A DNA stretch of 64,000 nt, from assembly GCF_011397635.1 (NCBI RefSeq), contig NC_064763.1, positions 23,263,437 through 23,327,436 on the forward strand, given 5' to 3'. Below the pieces are notes generated by a model, which was not told the DNA's origin, made no database searches, and saw only the letters and a list, made by a program, of their open reading frames with translations. Numbering within the stretch: the first letter of the stretch is position 1; every line of letters starts with the position of its first letter. Source of the DNA: Epinephelus fuscoguttatus. Taxonomy: Eukaryota > Chordata > Actinopteri > Perciformes > Serranidae. Positions 46,177 through 61,233 of the stretch are shown piece after piece. The position numbers and the translations under genes were made by a program.

Positions 46177-46592
46177 TTGTAGTGCATATTCAGTTAGTAT
46201 TGTACATTTCTGCAATCAGGATGTGCTACATTTATAAGTTTCATATAAATCATATCAACATTTCTAAAGTGATGTACTTCTGACTACATATGTATGAGCT
46301 GACTTTGTCTCCAGGAGGTGGAGGGACCACTGTTAAGTACAACGAACCAAAGAAGTGGGTATTTTAAATGACATGTCGGGACATCTTCAGCCGTGTTTGT
46401 GGCAATGACACAAGTATTTTAAGCCTAAATATGATCTGTTCCTAACCATGACCGAGTAGTTTTGTGCCTAAACCACATGTTAACCACAACATAAAACTGT
46501 ACAATGAAATACAACTGTATAATGAAATACAAGGAAACAAAGTTTACATACATAATGTAGCATCTCCGTGGTTTGAAGAATACCGATGTTTG
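46177..46592. mobile_element. TIR element, short copy of the 21846-22903 family
   Basis: It shares 'ttctaaagtgatgtac', 'tatgagctgactttgtctcc', 'gtattttaagcctaaatatg' and 'gtttgtggcaatgacac', in the same order as the copies at 21846-22903 and 54971-55489, but has no expanded minisatellite. Confidence 0.55.
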
Positions 46593-46669
46593 ATCTGACG
46601 CTTGAGTTGTGCATAAAAGCAAATTAATTAATCTGCAAAATGTCATTAAATTAACACATACTGACCAGA

Positions 46670-46785
46670 AAGTGACTCAAAAAGACCACAAAGAGATATT
46701 AAAAACACAAAATAGACACAGTAGAGGCAAAACAACTATAAAGAGACACAAAATGTCTACAAAAACATAGACAAACAACCAGTCT
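46670..46785 (-). repeat. 'accacaaagaga' minisatellite fragment
   Basis: Tandem imperfect units with 'accacaaagagatattaaaa' and 'actataaagagacacaaaat' are the reverse orientation of the array at 15846-16130. Confidence 0.6.
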
Positions 46786-46911
46786 TAGAACCCATCGGCT
46801 TTCAGTCTGTCAACAGAGATTTGGTGTAACAGGCAGATGAAGGACAGATACATAACAACAACAACAAAAACAGTAATATGTATAAAATCATGACTGTCAT
46901 TGAACCAAAAC

Positions 46912-47762
46912 AAATCTTATACCGTTGAAATGGTGCCACATTTCTAAGGAACATGTATTTGTGGGATGAGCAGCAGAGCTGAGTATGTGGGTTGCGCCCA
47001 TGAAAAATTTGCCAAATCTCCTCTGTCAGTGCAAAACAGCATTTTTTTTTTTTTTGCCGTTGACTCTTGTTTGGCATTGTTTGGTGCATTGGATGATTGT
47101 AGTCTGGAGAAACAAGACATATTGGCAATTTAACAAATTATTCATTTAACAAACAGGAGCCTCAGTAGCGTGTGGAAGAACCATACACAGCCACAACAGC
47201 CTGGCATGTCCTACTCATGCTGGTCACCAGCCTGGTCACACACTACTGTGGGATGGCTTCCCATTCTTCAACCAGCATTTGTCGCAAGTCAGCCAACTTG
47301 GTTGTGTTGGTCACTCTGGCACGAACAGCACACCCAAGCTGATCCCTAAAGTGTTGAATGGGGTTCAGGTCAGGACTGCCGGCAGGCCATTCTATCCTCT
47401 CCACTCCCAAATTCTGGAGGTAGTCTCTGATACACCCCGCTCTGTGGGGGCAAGCTTTGTCATCTTGGAAGATAGAGTTCGGTCCCAGACTGTCAGGATA
47501 TGGGATTGCCACTGGTTGCAGAATTTCATCTGGATATCTCTCTCCATTGAGATTGCCTCCAACGAGGTGCCAGTCAGGCACCTGGTTGTCAGCACTTGGG
47601 GGTACCACAAGCTCTAAGCAACTGTCAATAGCAACAGTGAAAAAAAAGCTGTTTGGCAACCCACATACTCAGCTCTGCTGCTCATCCCACAAATGCATGT
47701 TCCTCACAAATGTGGCACCATTTAAAATGGAAATAAACATTCTTTCCAACAGTATAAGATTT
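46912..47762 (-). mobile_element. Tc1/mariner-like element with long inverted repeats
   Basis: The left arm (46912-46995) and right arm (47656-47762) are reverse complements over about 84-107 bp, e.g. 'ttgtgggatgagcagcagag' against 'ctctgctgctcatcccacaa'. Between them lies a Tc1-like transposase remnant on the minus strand. The element is about 850 bp, shorter than an intact 1.2-1.6 kb Tc1-like element, so it is internally deleted. Confidence 0.8.
47243..47659 (-). pseudogene. Tc1/mariner-like transposase, C-terminal part
   Basis: Minus-strand translation includes FQDDKACPHRAGCIRDYLQ (DDE second-Asp region, normally DNxxPH) and WPAGSPDLNPIQHFRDQLG (third catalytic region, normally DLNPIEHxWD). 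Here the catalytic Glu position reads Gln, so it could not be active. The N-terminal DNA-binding domain is missing. Confidence 0.85.
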
Positions 47763-47859
47763 ATTGCCAAGAAGCATTGTTACAACAAAGAAATAATCTA
47801 CCAAACACAAATTTCCTTTTTGTGTTTAGTTATCACTGGGATAACAACATTCCATGTAT

Positions 47860-48040
47860 GCACATCTCGGTTTAGAGAGATTTCAAAAGAACCACAAAGA
47901 GATGCATACTGACTACAAAAAGAAGCGAAACCACCACAAAGATTGTCTTGCTCCTGTAAAGGAGAGGTGGGGTGGGGCCTTTTGCATATCACTGCTCAGG
48001 GGCCCATTGTCTCATAATCCGCCCACGCCTGGATGGTAGT
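47860..48040 (+). repeat. Second piece of the 'accacaaagag' / 'ggggcccattgtc' repeat
   Basis: Tandem 'aaccacaaagagatg' units are followed by 'ggccttttgcatatcactgc' and 'caggggcccattgtctcata', the same order seen, inverted, near 15200-15260. Confidence 0.55.
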
Positions 48041-48159
48041 CAAGCGTTGCATTGGGCATGTTGGTACCATGCTTGGAAAGTATAGTAGAAGGATCCACTA
48101 CAGTATATATCACCATTATATAAAAAACGACCTCCTTTTCCTCAGATATGTGAAGTGTA

Positions 48160-51907
<3,748 letters not shown>

Positions 51908-53537
51908 ATATAGCCGCGAGCGGCAATCTGCGGGTTCTAACCTGTTCCGCCCCAAACCGGCCACCGTGACCCTCACCACCCACTGTGACCCTCATCTGCC
52001 GTAGTGCAAGACGTTCCCCACTCTGTCCCTGAAAGCTCCAAGCAATACATACTCTTTCCAAGTCACACATTTCTTGAAATCGGGTTTTCAGCTAGCCTAC
52101 ATGCTAATAACATTTGTGGTATACTTTCACATAGAGACTCCATTTGAACATCAAAACATAAATTGAAATTTTACCTATTGATGCGTATTTCAAACTTTCA
52201 ATAGGTATTTTAATGTTTAAGCAATCACAGTTCCATGATCATGATAATTTTGGGAGAAATCTGGAGATAATAATGGATGTGTATGGGAGAGGCTGTAAAA
52301 TATTCTGTAAGGCTAAAGACACAGATGTGAGTGTACTATTATGATTTTACCTAAATGAAGGTAAGTGAAAGTTCAGACAGGAAGACCATCTCTTTACGTA
52401 AGAATACCTCAAAGCCACTTCTCTGTTTTCCCACTATCCTCTTGCTCCACCCTTCTTCACATATTTCAACAAGTCACAGTCTGTCAGCCTCTCCCTGTTC
52501 TCTACCAATCCATCATTAGCTGTCAAATTTCTCTCTCTGCTGTGTTGTGGTGCAGCGGGCAGAGCCTTTCAAGCTTTACACTCTATGTTATAGCGCCCCC
52601 ATAAGGCCGATTGGGACCAAATTTTTTGAGCAGTATTTGGATGTCATTTATAGTCCATGTACCACGTTTCATGTCCCTAGGTCCTTCCAGCTGGTCATAA
52701 ATTAATAAAATGCAAATTATGACAGTTAATGATGAATAGGCCACACCCACTTTCACCTATCAACATGGCACTCAAGATATTAGTTAATAGCCACCCCTAG
52801 AGCATGCATACCAAATTTGGTGAAATTCCATCCAATGGTCTTTGAGATACAGATGTGTGGCATTTATAGCACCCCCTATAGGCTGAGCTCAAAATGCTTT
52901 GGTAGGCAGCTTCCAAGTCTCATTGTGGACCTACCCACCAAGTTTGGTGATGATAGGTCAAAGGGTGTGGGAGTTATGGCCAATCAATTCTAAGCTCCGC
53001 CCACAGCGAAGATTCATTGGTCCATGGCGGCCATGTTTTTTGACCAATCTGGCTCATTTGTAATAGAAATGTGTCTTGTCATCCCCCAAAGCCGTGTACC
53101 AAATTTGTTGTTGATGGAGTCAAAATTGTAAAAGTTTATGTCATTTTACTGTTTCAAATTATGCAAATTAGCAAAAAATCTAGTCAGGCGGAGCTTAATG
53201 GTCCCAGAGGCTTTTTAGTAGAGCACATTGAGCTGGACCTGTGTGTCAAATTTCAAGTCAATCAGACTTATGGTGTGAGGGGCGTGGCCTCCCAAAAAAG
53301 TCATTTTTAAGCCTTAATTACAGCGCCACCATGTGGCCGACTGGGCTCATATTTTAATAAAAGTTGATGCACATCATTTCCAATCATTGGGCAAAGTTTC
53401 AGGTTTCTGCTCATTCCAGCTCACGGGAATTTGAGCTCAAGCGGCAGACAACAAAAAATAATAATAATAATAATAATAATAATAAACCGGTACAATCTTA
53501 GAAGGGTTCTACCCCTTCGGGGTTAGAACCCTAATTA
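51908..53537. repeat. Long teleost dispersed repeat with 'tagcgccccc' blocks, about 1.6 kb
   Basis: It begins 'aatatagccgcgagcggcaa' + 'tctgcgggttctaacc' and ends 'gaagggttctaccccttcgg' + 'ggttagaaccctaatt', so GGTTCTAACC/GGTTAGAACC are inverted at the ends. Inside, 'tagcgcccccataaggccga' (52590), 'tagcaccccctataggctga' (52868) and 'cagcgccaccatgtggccga' (53319) recur. An (ATA)n tract sits near the right end (53458-53484). No long ORF. The class is unknown to me. Confidence 0.65.
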
Positions 53538-54970
53538 ATGCAGCGGTTTTAATGTAAGGTTAAAACATGTTTTTCACCAGCATGTCTTTTTTTTTACCAT
53601 GACAGTGTTTTTGCATGTTACAGCCGATTCACCTTTAACCATAAGCAATTTATTTTCTGGAGATCGAGTTTATTGAGCTTTTCTTTTTACCTTGAGGGCT
53701 TTCTTTTCATTTTCATACAAAAAAGAAATGTAGTTTTTATAACACTGAGAAAATAGCTTTTATAGTCATGTACTCAATTTTATGAAGACCTTTTTTTTTT
53801 ATTTGCTAAATTGATTTTTTAATAATAATGATTGTGTTCAACATTCCCACAGCTTCTGAGAGCACACGGTTATATTTTTAATGTTCAATGATTTTATTTT
53901 TGTTTTTTTATTCAGATTACCTTGCAACTAGCAGTACTTCTTTTTCTTTTTAGTTTGAGTAATGTAAAAACTCAACATGCCATTTTGGGGAGAAACTCGA
54001 ACCTTATTTCCCTACATGGAAAATAACCTAAAAAAATCTTTCAGTCAGTCTGAAATTGTGCTGGAAGCTTCTGAGGAGGCAAAATTAACCACTGCCTGTT
54101 TGCAAGCCACACAAGGCATATATGCATTTCATACAAACCAAGTACAATGTGCTTTACGCATGTTCGACCCAGGCTTGAGTCAATTGAGACTGCTTTTACA
54201 AATGAAGACTTCAATCTGCAGCTCAATACAAATGATTGCGAAACTGCAGAGTTACATAGTTACACAGAATTAGATTACGTAAAGTATCTACACATCGGGG
54301 GTTAAGTTTCAGTTCATTTGCTCTCTGTCTTTCTCTCTTTAGCTTTATTAAACTAGCCAGCTCATTCGTAAAAGTACCATCAGCTTAAGTTCCCATTCTG
54401 TTTACTTAAAGTGGCAGTGTCCACCCATCCTGGTTGGTTTGACAGTCAAGAATAGAGATGTTTCAATACCTTTTTGTCCTGATTCTGATACTGGAACTTG
54501 TGTATAGGGCAATAGCGAGTTCAGCAACCATTACTTTACAACAACCATTACAGTTGTATAATACAAACCTTTTTCTCCTTTGCATTGGAGAACTTGACTT
54601 GCTTTTTCAAGTGATGCTTTACAAGATTGTTGGTGTTGAAACTGGCGACATAGTCCCACCCCTCGAAACTAAAGCCTTCCTAACTGTACACGTTGCCTTT
54701 TTACAGGTGGGACTTAACAGTGTAAAATATTGCCAAATTGCTGACATTTAGCATACGGCTCACGTTACATTATTTTCCAGAAATCATTTCTTCTTCGCTG
54801 CTCTGAAACAGTATGCCAGTGTCTGCACAGCAAAGCTTCCTGTGTATGCTAGTGTTTAAGAGAGGCAAAGAGGAATTAATTTATTAGGTATTAGGTGTTA
54901 TCATATTAGTGCGTAGTCTTACATACCCATATCTGGATTTTCAGCAGTATCAGAGGCATTTGTGATAAAG
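53538..54970. other. ywhag: ywhag intron 1, nothing recognised
   Basis: AT-rich; open frames at 53977-54273 and 54458-54751 are about 98 codons without motifs or splice context. Confidence 0.5.
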
Positions 54971-55489
54971 CCCAGTCGCCAGAAGAAAATGTTGAGATTG
55001 TACATTGCTGCAAACCACGTTACGTACATTTCATACGAATCGTATCAACCTCTCTAAAGTGACATAGTATATGAGCAGACTTTGTCATTGAGAGGTGGAG
55101 GGGATGTTAGACGGCGTGACACCTTGTTAAAACACCTGCCAAGCTGCAAACCACTGTTTGAGACCACCAAACAACAAAACAGGTTGTTTTTAGCAAGTCA
55201 CTGCTGTGTTTACAGCCGGGAAAGTTTCACCAAAAACAGCTGTCTATTGTGGAGACATCACTACTTTTTCAGTGGGGAGTGTGCCACTGAAACCCAAGTA
55301 TTTTAAGCCAAATCATGATCTTTCCTGAGCCACAACCAAGTGGTTTTTGTGCCTAAACCTAAGCACACGTTAACCACAGCATTGTTGAAACGTAACGTTT
55401 TAACATATTTGCGTTGTATTACCATACATATGTAGCAAATCTGTGGTTTGCAGAGACGTACAATGCCAGCATTTATTCTGGTGATTGGG
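54971..55489. mobile_element. TIR element, complete short copy of the 21846-22903 family
   Basis: The left end 'cccagtcgccagaagaaaat' + 'gttgagattgtac' + 'attgctgcaaaccac' is mirrored by the right end ('gtggtttgcagagacgtaca' + 'atgccagcatttattctggt' + 'gattggg'). The length is about 519 bp. The interior has two or three diverged minisatellite-like units with 'accaaacaacaaaacaggtt'. Confidence 0.7.
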
Positions 55490-55795
55490 TTGTCCAGTAC
55501 TCTAGTCAAGAAACCATTTTATGTACAGATCAACCTCGTGGGTTCCACCCATTTCAGTGTGTTGGTATGAAAGAGGTATTACAGATCCCAGAATCTGACA
55601 TCCAGGATACCATAGCAACAACACAGAATAAAAATAAATAAAAATAAATAAGACATATTTTGTGAAATCAGTGTGTGTTAGTTAGTTGCAGCCCCCTTTC
55701 ATTACGTGTGCTCAGTTTTAAGCACGACTGATTTAAACTGGTGGCTATAGTGAGTATGATATGCTGATTTGACTCGTGTTATTGTGAATTAGCTG

Positions 55796-55852
55796 TCACA
55801 CACACACACACACACACACACATGCTCACACACACATGCTCACACACATCCT
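55796..55852. repeat. (CA)n microsatellite with CATG interruptions
   Basis: Alternating CA from 55796, broken twice by 'catgct'. Confidence 0.9.
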
Positions 55853-56153
55853 ACTGGACAGCATCTTAGGAAGTGCATGGCACAGAGAGCCAGGGCTTCC
55901 ATCACACTTAATGAACTGAATGCATTATTCTCTCATGAAGTCCTTTCAATGCATTAAAAGATGCTGTGTTGTGCTGCAGCTGCTCCATACACTGAATGTA
56001 TGTTTAATATGTGTTGACTAAATAGTGTTTGCTGCGTTGGCTAAAGAAGTCGTTTTGTTTTTTGTTTTTTTTGTCAGAAATGGCTGTATGTGTGTTACTC
56101 ATGGAGTGCAACAGAACAACTAGATATATCCAACTGCCTCCATTTGAACTATT

Positions 56154-57149
56154 TTAAAGAGTAACTTTGGTATTTTTCAACCTAGATCCTAATTTTTCAT
56201 ATTTTTGTATATAAGTGACTAATGGAAACCAACATTTTTGAAACCTGTCCAGTGTTAAGCGAGAGGGTTGCAGCTGGCAGCGGCAAAACATACTGCAATG
56301 TAACCACACAGGGCATTTGTGCACCATCAATGTATGTTCACTAAAAAGTGCTGTTTTTGCCACTGACAGGCTCAGATTGTTATTCTAAGTGTCTGACAAC
56401 ATTATGGAAAGGATCCCTACAGAGACAGAGCTTTGTTGAAGAGTAAAAGCCTTGTTGTTTCACCAGAAACAGACCTGACATCACTATTGTTAAACCCACC
56501 AGACTCCATTTTAAAAAACAGTAAGTTTACCAGAGTCAAATTTAAATAAACCATAGTTTCATAATGGTAAACACACTTCATTCAGAATTTACAAAAACAA
56601 AATAAAACTATCTTGGTTCATTTTTCTATTATTACAACAATAACCAACTCTGGTTTGGTTGAAATAAACCCTTAATTCACCCAGTTAGAGGTGAAACATG
56701 CTGGCTCTATACACACTAAAATTACAGTTTATTTAAAAGGAGTCTGGTGGGTCTGAAGATGGCAATATCAGGGCTGTTTCTGATTAAATAAAAAGGATCT
56801 TACTCTTTATCAATAAAGTCTGTGACTGAAGGGATCCTTTCCATACAAGTATCAAACACTTAAAATAACAATCTGAGCCTGTCAGTGGAAAAAACAAGCA
56901 CTCTTAGTGGCTGTACATTGACAATGGGAATGTGACCCTAGTGGTGACATTGCAGCTGGCTTTGCTGCTGCTGGCTTCAAAAAATGTTGTTCCCATTAGT
57001 CACATAAGACACAAAGACACGTATGTTGCAGGTGCTGAATATTCTTGCTCCACTGTGGGTGTGCAAAAATCTAATATATTGATTAATGTAAACTGTAAAT
57101 GCAGTAACTGTATGCCACCAAATACTGAAATATACCAAGTGAAATATCA
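56154..57149. mobile_element. Foldback element of about 1 kb
   Basis: The left arm includes 'agtgctgtttttgccactga' + 'caggctcagattgttatt' and 'ggaaaggatccct' + 'accagactccatt'. The right arm (56737-56920) is its reverse complement ('aataacaatctgagcctgtc' + 'agtggaaaaaacaagcact'). The arms extend over several hundred bases. The last bases of the window (63977-64000, 'caccagactccattg') look like the start of another relative. Confidence 0.7.
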
Positions 57150-58185
57150 GTTTCTGGTGTAGATGGTTACACTTGAGTTAACACCATCACTGCTCTGCTG
57201 AAGTCTGACACTTCAGCGTCTGATTTGTGTGTTGCTGACAACATCACTTGGAAGAGAAACAGGGACTTGATCCACAGTATTTTTATCCACTTTTAATTCT
57301 CACTGCTGAAAGCAAACTCCACAGGCTACTTATGTGTTACAGTATTTTTGCTGGCGGATATATTAGAAAACAGTGTTGTGTGCAGGAGTGAGCAGAATCT
57401 CCATAGGAGTGGGTGTGAGTGGGATGGTGCATCTTGTGGGAGATGTCTTCAACGTTAAATAAGATTTATTGTCTCAAAATATGTGCCCGTGACAGAAATG
57501 AAAGACTGAGGGTTTTTTAATTTGACACCTATGATGAGCTTCATTTTAGATACTAATTGCTACAATCAGAGCGCTAAACTAGGAAACGGGGTTATAGCCC
57601 CAGAAAATGTGAAAATTTGCTAGTTCATCCTCCTCCTCATTTTGCAGTTTTGTGTCCAGGGGGCATAGGAAACATCAAACCTCAATTTCTTTATTTCTGC
57701 AGTACGTACACACACTCCTAAATCTCAATCCACTTATGCATGCAGCCAGTGTCATCTCAGGACATTTTAGGATGTCCTGAAATGAATCTTGACTCAGTGG
57801 TGAGTCACAAAGGCACTACGAGAAAGGCCCACCTTAGCCACCTACACACACTATAATCAGGTTCATTTCACAACGTATTACTTACATTTGCAGCAAGATG
57901 TGCAGAGCTGAATGACACCACTTTATTATCTCGTAGCACCATTCAGTTGCTATGATGTCTACTTTTCCTTTTGCTTAATCACTGTCAGCGAGTGCAGGGA
58001 CATAAATGCAGGAGACATCATAATGACACATCTACTCTGAGCTGCAGTGGTAATACAGGTCAAAGCAAAAGAAAGGACAGCTAAAAAATGTTTTGAAGAA
58101 TGTTTTCAGTGTGAAACATTGACAGACTGATGTCTGCTTTTAGGATATTAGGGTATCAGGTGTCTTTGACAGAGAAGATGAGATC
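57150..58185. other. ywhag: ywhag intron 1, nothing recognised
   Basis: No coding exon or repeat family identified. Confidence 0.5.
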
Positions 58186-59230
58186 ATAGATTGTATATAA
58201 TAATAGATGTGACATCACCTATTGGTGTGTGGACTCCTGTTTTGAACAAGAAACGATCCTGGACTTTGAAGCCAATTTGACATAGAGGCTAACGTGGAGT
58301 TACAACTTCATTTTTACCCCAATTCAACGTAGCGGAGGGCTAAACTGGAAGTTAGCTGCTCGGCTGGTATAACTCTCTAGTGCCCTTGCTCTGTGGGTCC
58401 CACAATGCAGAAGATGTGGTTAATTTCATTCCGTGCAAACAGACCTTTTTGGCTCCATGCGCCACTGAGCAACTTTAATTGGAACAAATGTGACCCTCCT
58501 CCACTACACTGTATCCAGTTCTCTTTATCCATGGTTCTGAAGCCTTGAGTTTTGCATTTAGGCCGCTGTCGTCTTAGATTTTTGGAGCCAGAGGTGACCA
58601 TATTTGGATGAGAAGGTGGAGCTAACCCCAGTGCAAGCTGCTAGCTTGGTTAGCATGGTGCATTTACAGTCTTTGTTTAACTGTGATAATGCTAATGCTA
58701 ACTGTCGCTAGCATAAAAACATTAAGACAAAAACTTAATGGGAAAACTAAACATGCGACTCCTTAGAGGGTCTTTGAGTAAGCAATGCTGAACAAGACGT
58801 TTTTAGGCAACCAAAATGTTACTAATAACTTTCAGGACCCGAAATCACACTGATAACTACAGCTGCGGCTATGGCTATACTCTAAATCGGGGTTACACCA
58901 TGGTTATGTTACCTAACCAATGTTTAGGCCGTGGTAGCAACTTGTCAATAGCATCCACCTGTCACTCAGAGCAGCCCTGCTCTTAATTATAACCATAGGC
59001 CTTGATCAAATTTAAACATGTGAGTCCCTTATTCGGTCATTAAGGGTTAATTAGCTATAGAGTCCAAAACCGTTTTTTGTACTAGGCTGTAAATATGTTA
59101 ATTCCTACTGTAAAGTTGGGCGTTTTAACATGGAGGTCTGTGGAGACTGACTCGCTCTTGGAGCCAGCCTCAAGTGGCCATTAGAGGAACTGCAGTTTTT
59201 GCCACCTGTGCATTGGCTTCATTTTTCAAC
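58186..59230. repeat. Probable teleost dispersed repeat
   Basis: It starts 'tcatagattgtatataataa' + 'tagatgtgacatcacc' and ends 'ggagccagcctcaagtggcc' + 'attagaggaactgcag', wording that I recall as frequent in fish genomes. Boundaries and class are approximate. Confidence 0.4.
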
Positions 59231-60590
59231 CTGCATGTTGCTGCTTGAATGAGTTGTGGCAGCAGTTCCTGCCATTCTTCATTACCCACGGATGTTAAAT
59301 GACTGTAAAATTAAATGGGGACCTTGGTGTCTCATAGCTTCATTAACACTGTGGTAGTGAGTAAGTATGACAGTGATGCAATGCTTTCTAGGTAAATTTG
59401 GCATGGTCAGGAAGACACTGGGGCCAACAAGGACTCCGTTCTATCATCTTATCTTAAATATATGTTTTATTTTTTCCCTATTTTAATTTTGGCAAGGTTC
59501 TTTGTTTATTGTGTTTCATCTTCATAGTTCATGGAGTGAAATGTCACTTGGCTCCACATTTCATCTTTGTTGAAGAACGGTTGTTGCTTTATTGCTTTGA
59601 CACTATGATGAGGATTATTTGTTTGGGATTTCATTACCCCGAATGAGTTTACAGGATTATTACAGACCAGGAAAGTATGAAAAGAGTGATTTTGACAAGA
59701 GGGGGATAGCTAGGAGGTGTCCCTGACACAGTCTGTGACCAAGTATTAGTAATGCAATTACACAATAATCTCAGTCCTGTCATTGTTAGTAACACTGCTG
59801 GTCAATACACGATGAGTCTGCAGTGCCTCCACACTTTGACCAAGAAATTAAGAATTAAGAGGTTTTTATTTACCTAATGTTAATTAGTGCTAACTGTGTA
59901 GCAGGTAACCATTAATCATTTCTGTGCTCTCATGGAAGTGAATTGGGAGGTGCTGTTAGACCCTCATTTGACCTCTAAGGCAGAGCACACTACCTCAGAC
60001 AACAACAGCTAAGCAGGAAAAAATGTGGGCTGAGCACAACAGTCCTGTTTTGTACACCCATTATATTTCTTAATAAATTCTTACATACTGACAGAGGCAA
60101 GTTCTTCTTTCTTAACTACAGCAGAGAACTAGTACTTAGCACTTCCTCCAGGATTTCACATACTTTTTGCGATCGTTGCCTAAAACACCTGATTTCATGG
60201 AAGGTTTTCTTCTTGTGATTTTTTTAGATGTTTGTCTGTAGAATAATGCTTGTTAATTGATGTTGTTTGTGTTCCACCACAGCTTTGCTTAACAGTTTAT
60301 TCCCGCTTTCTTTCTGAACATCAGGGAATTGCCTTGCGTGGTCTTTCGCAGTAATTTTTGTTGGACAGTGAAAGACGTTTGAGATGCACATTTTTGTATC
60401 TTAACAATCAGAAACATGAAAGTGAGTTTGGCGACTTGTAGAAAACTATAATGATTGGTTAACTTTGCAGACAAGTTGTGGTGATTGGACAGAATTTTAG
60501 TGTCATGTAAAATTCGTGAGGATTGGTTGAATTTGTTGCAGCAGGGCAGCATCCTGGAGGGGCTGGTGGAAAAGTTGACGTAATTATAAA
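59231..60590. other. ywhag: ywhag intron 1, nothing recognised
   Basis: No coding exon or repeat family identified. Confidence 0.5.
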
Positions 60591-61233
60591 AGGAGGGCAG
60601 TCAAAATAATGGATTAATTTTAATTAATTAACCATGGAAAATTAATGTCTTAAAAAATGAATGCTGATTAATCACGTTCTGTGTTGCCCTTTGATCTGGT
60701 GCATCATTGAAGGCCACAGTGGCTTTGTCACATGATGGAGGCAGACTAGAAGACACTGTGTGGCCTCGTGGACAGAACATTTACATTCAAAAAATTCACA
60801 GATGGAACCGTTGATAGGAGCACCATTCTCTGCAGTTTCCGCAGTAAGAAATTTTTGTAACATCGGAGTACTTCAAGCCTGAAATATCACTTCAATGTAA
60901 AGCATTTAGCAGCGAACCCAGAGGTCTGAGCTAGCACATCCTCTGATGCTAGCGCTAGCAGTCAGCCTTGTCAAGCCACACTCGACCAGGCATTCAGACG
61001 CAAACTGAGCAAGTCTACCTGTGACCGACTGACTAACTCCCCTGGAAAATGGACTGCACAGGGGGACAATTGTGTCCAAAATCCAGCAGCTTTACTACGA
61101 CACATCTGACAAGATTCATTTGAACTGAATTTTTAAATATACTTTAACAGCAACAGTTGATGTGTGGTGTTAATTTAGATTAATTAATCACAGAGCATGT
61201 AATTAATTAGATTAATACTTTTAATCGCTTGAC
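60591..61233 (+). mobile_element. hAT-like element with a BED zinc-finger remnant
   Basis: The ends are 'agggcagtcaaaataatgga' + 'ttaattttaattaatt' and, inverted, 'gattaatacttttaatcgct' + 'tgacagccct', a typical AGGGCTGTCAA...TTAATCG hAT terminus. Inside, a plus-strand frame (60787-60940) gives DGTVDRSTILCSFRSKKF, a stop, then HRSTSSLKYHFNVKHLAAN. This resembles the second half of a BED finger (C...STSSLxxHxxxxH). The frame is broken by stops, so it is inactive. Confidence 0.65.

Noticed and set aside
47457..47912. 151-codon plus-strand frame across the Tc1-like element
   Set aside because: Antisense to the recognisable transposase remnant and runs through the inverted repeat.
54458..54751. 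97-codon hydrophobic frame in ywhag intron 1
   Set aside because: AT-rich sequence gives hydrophobic codons by chance; no exon signals.
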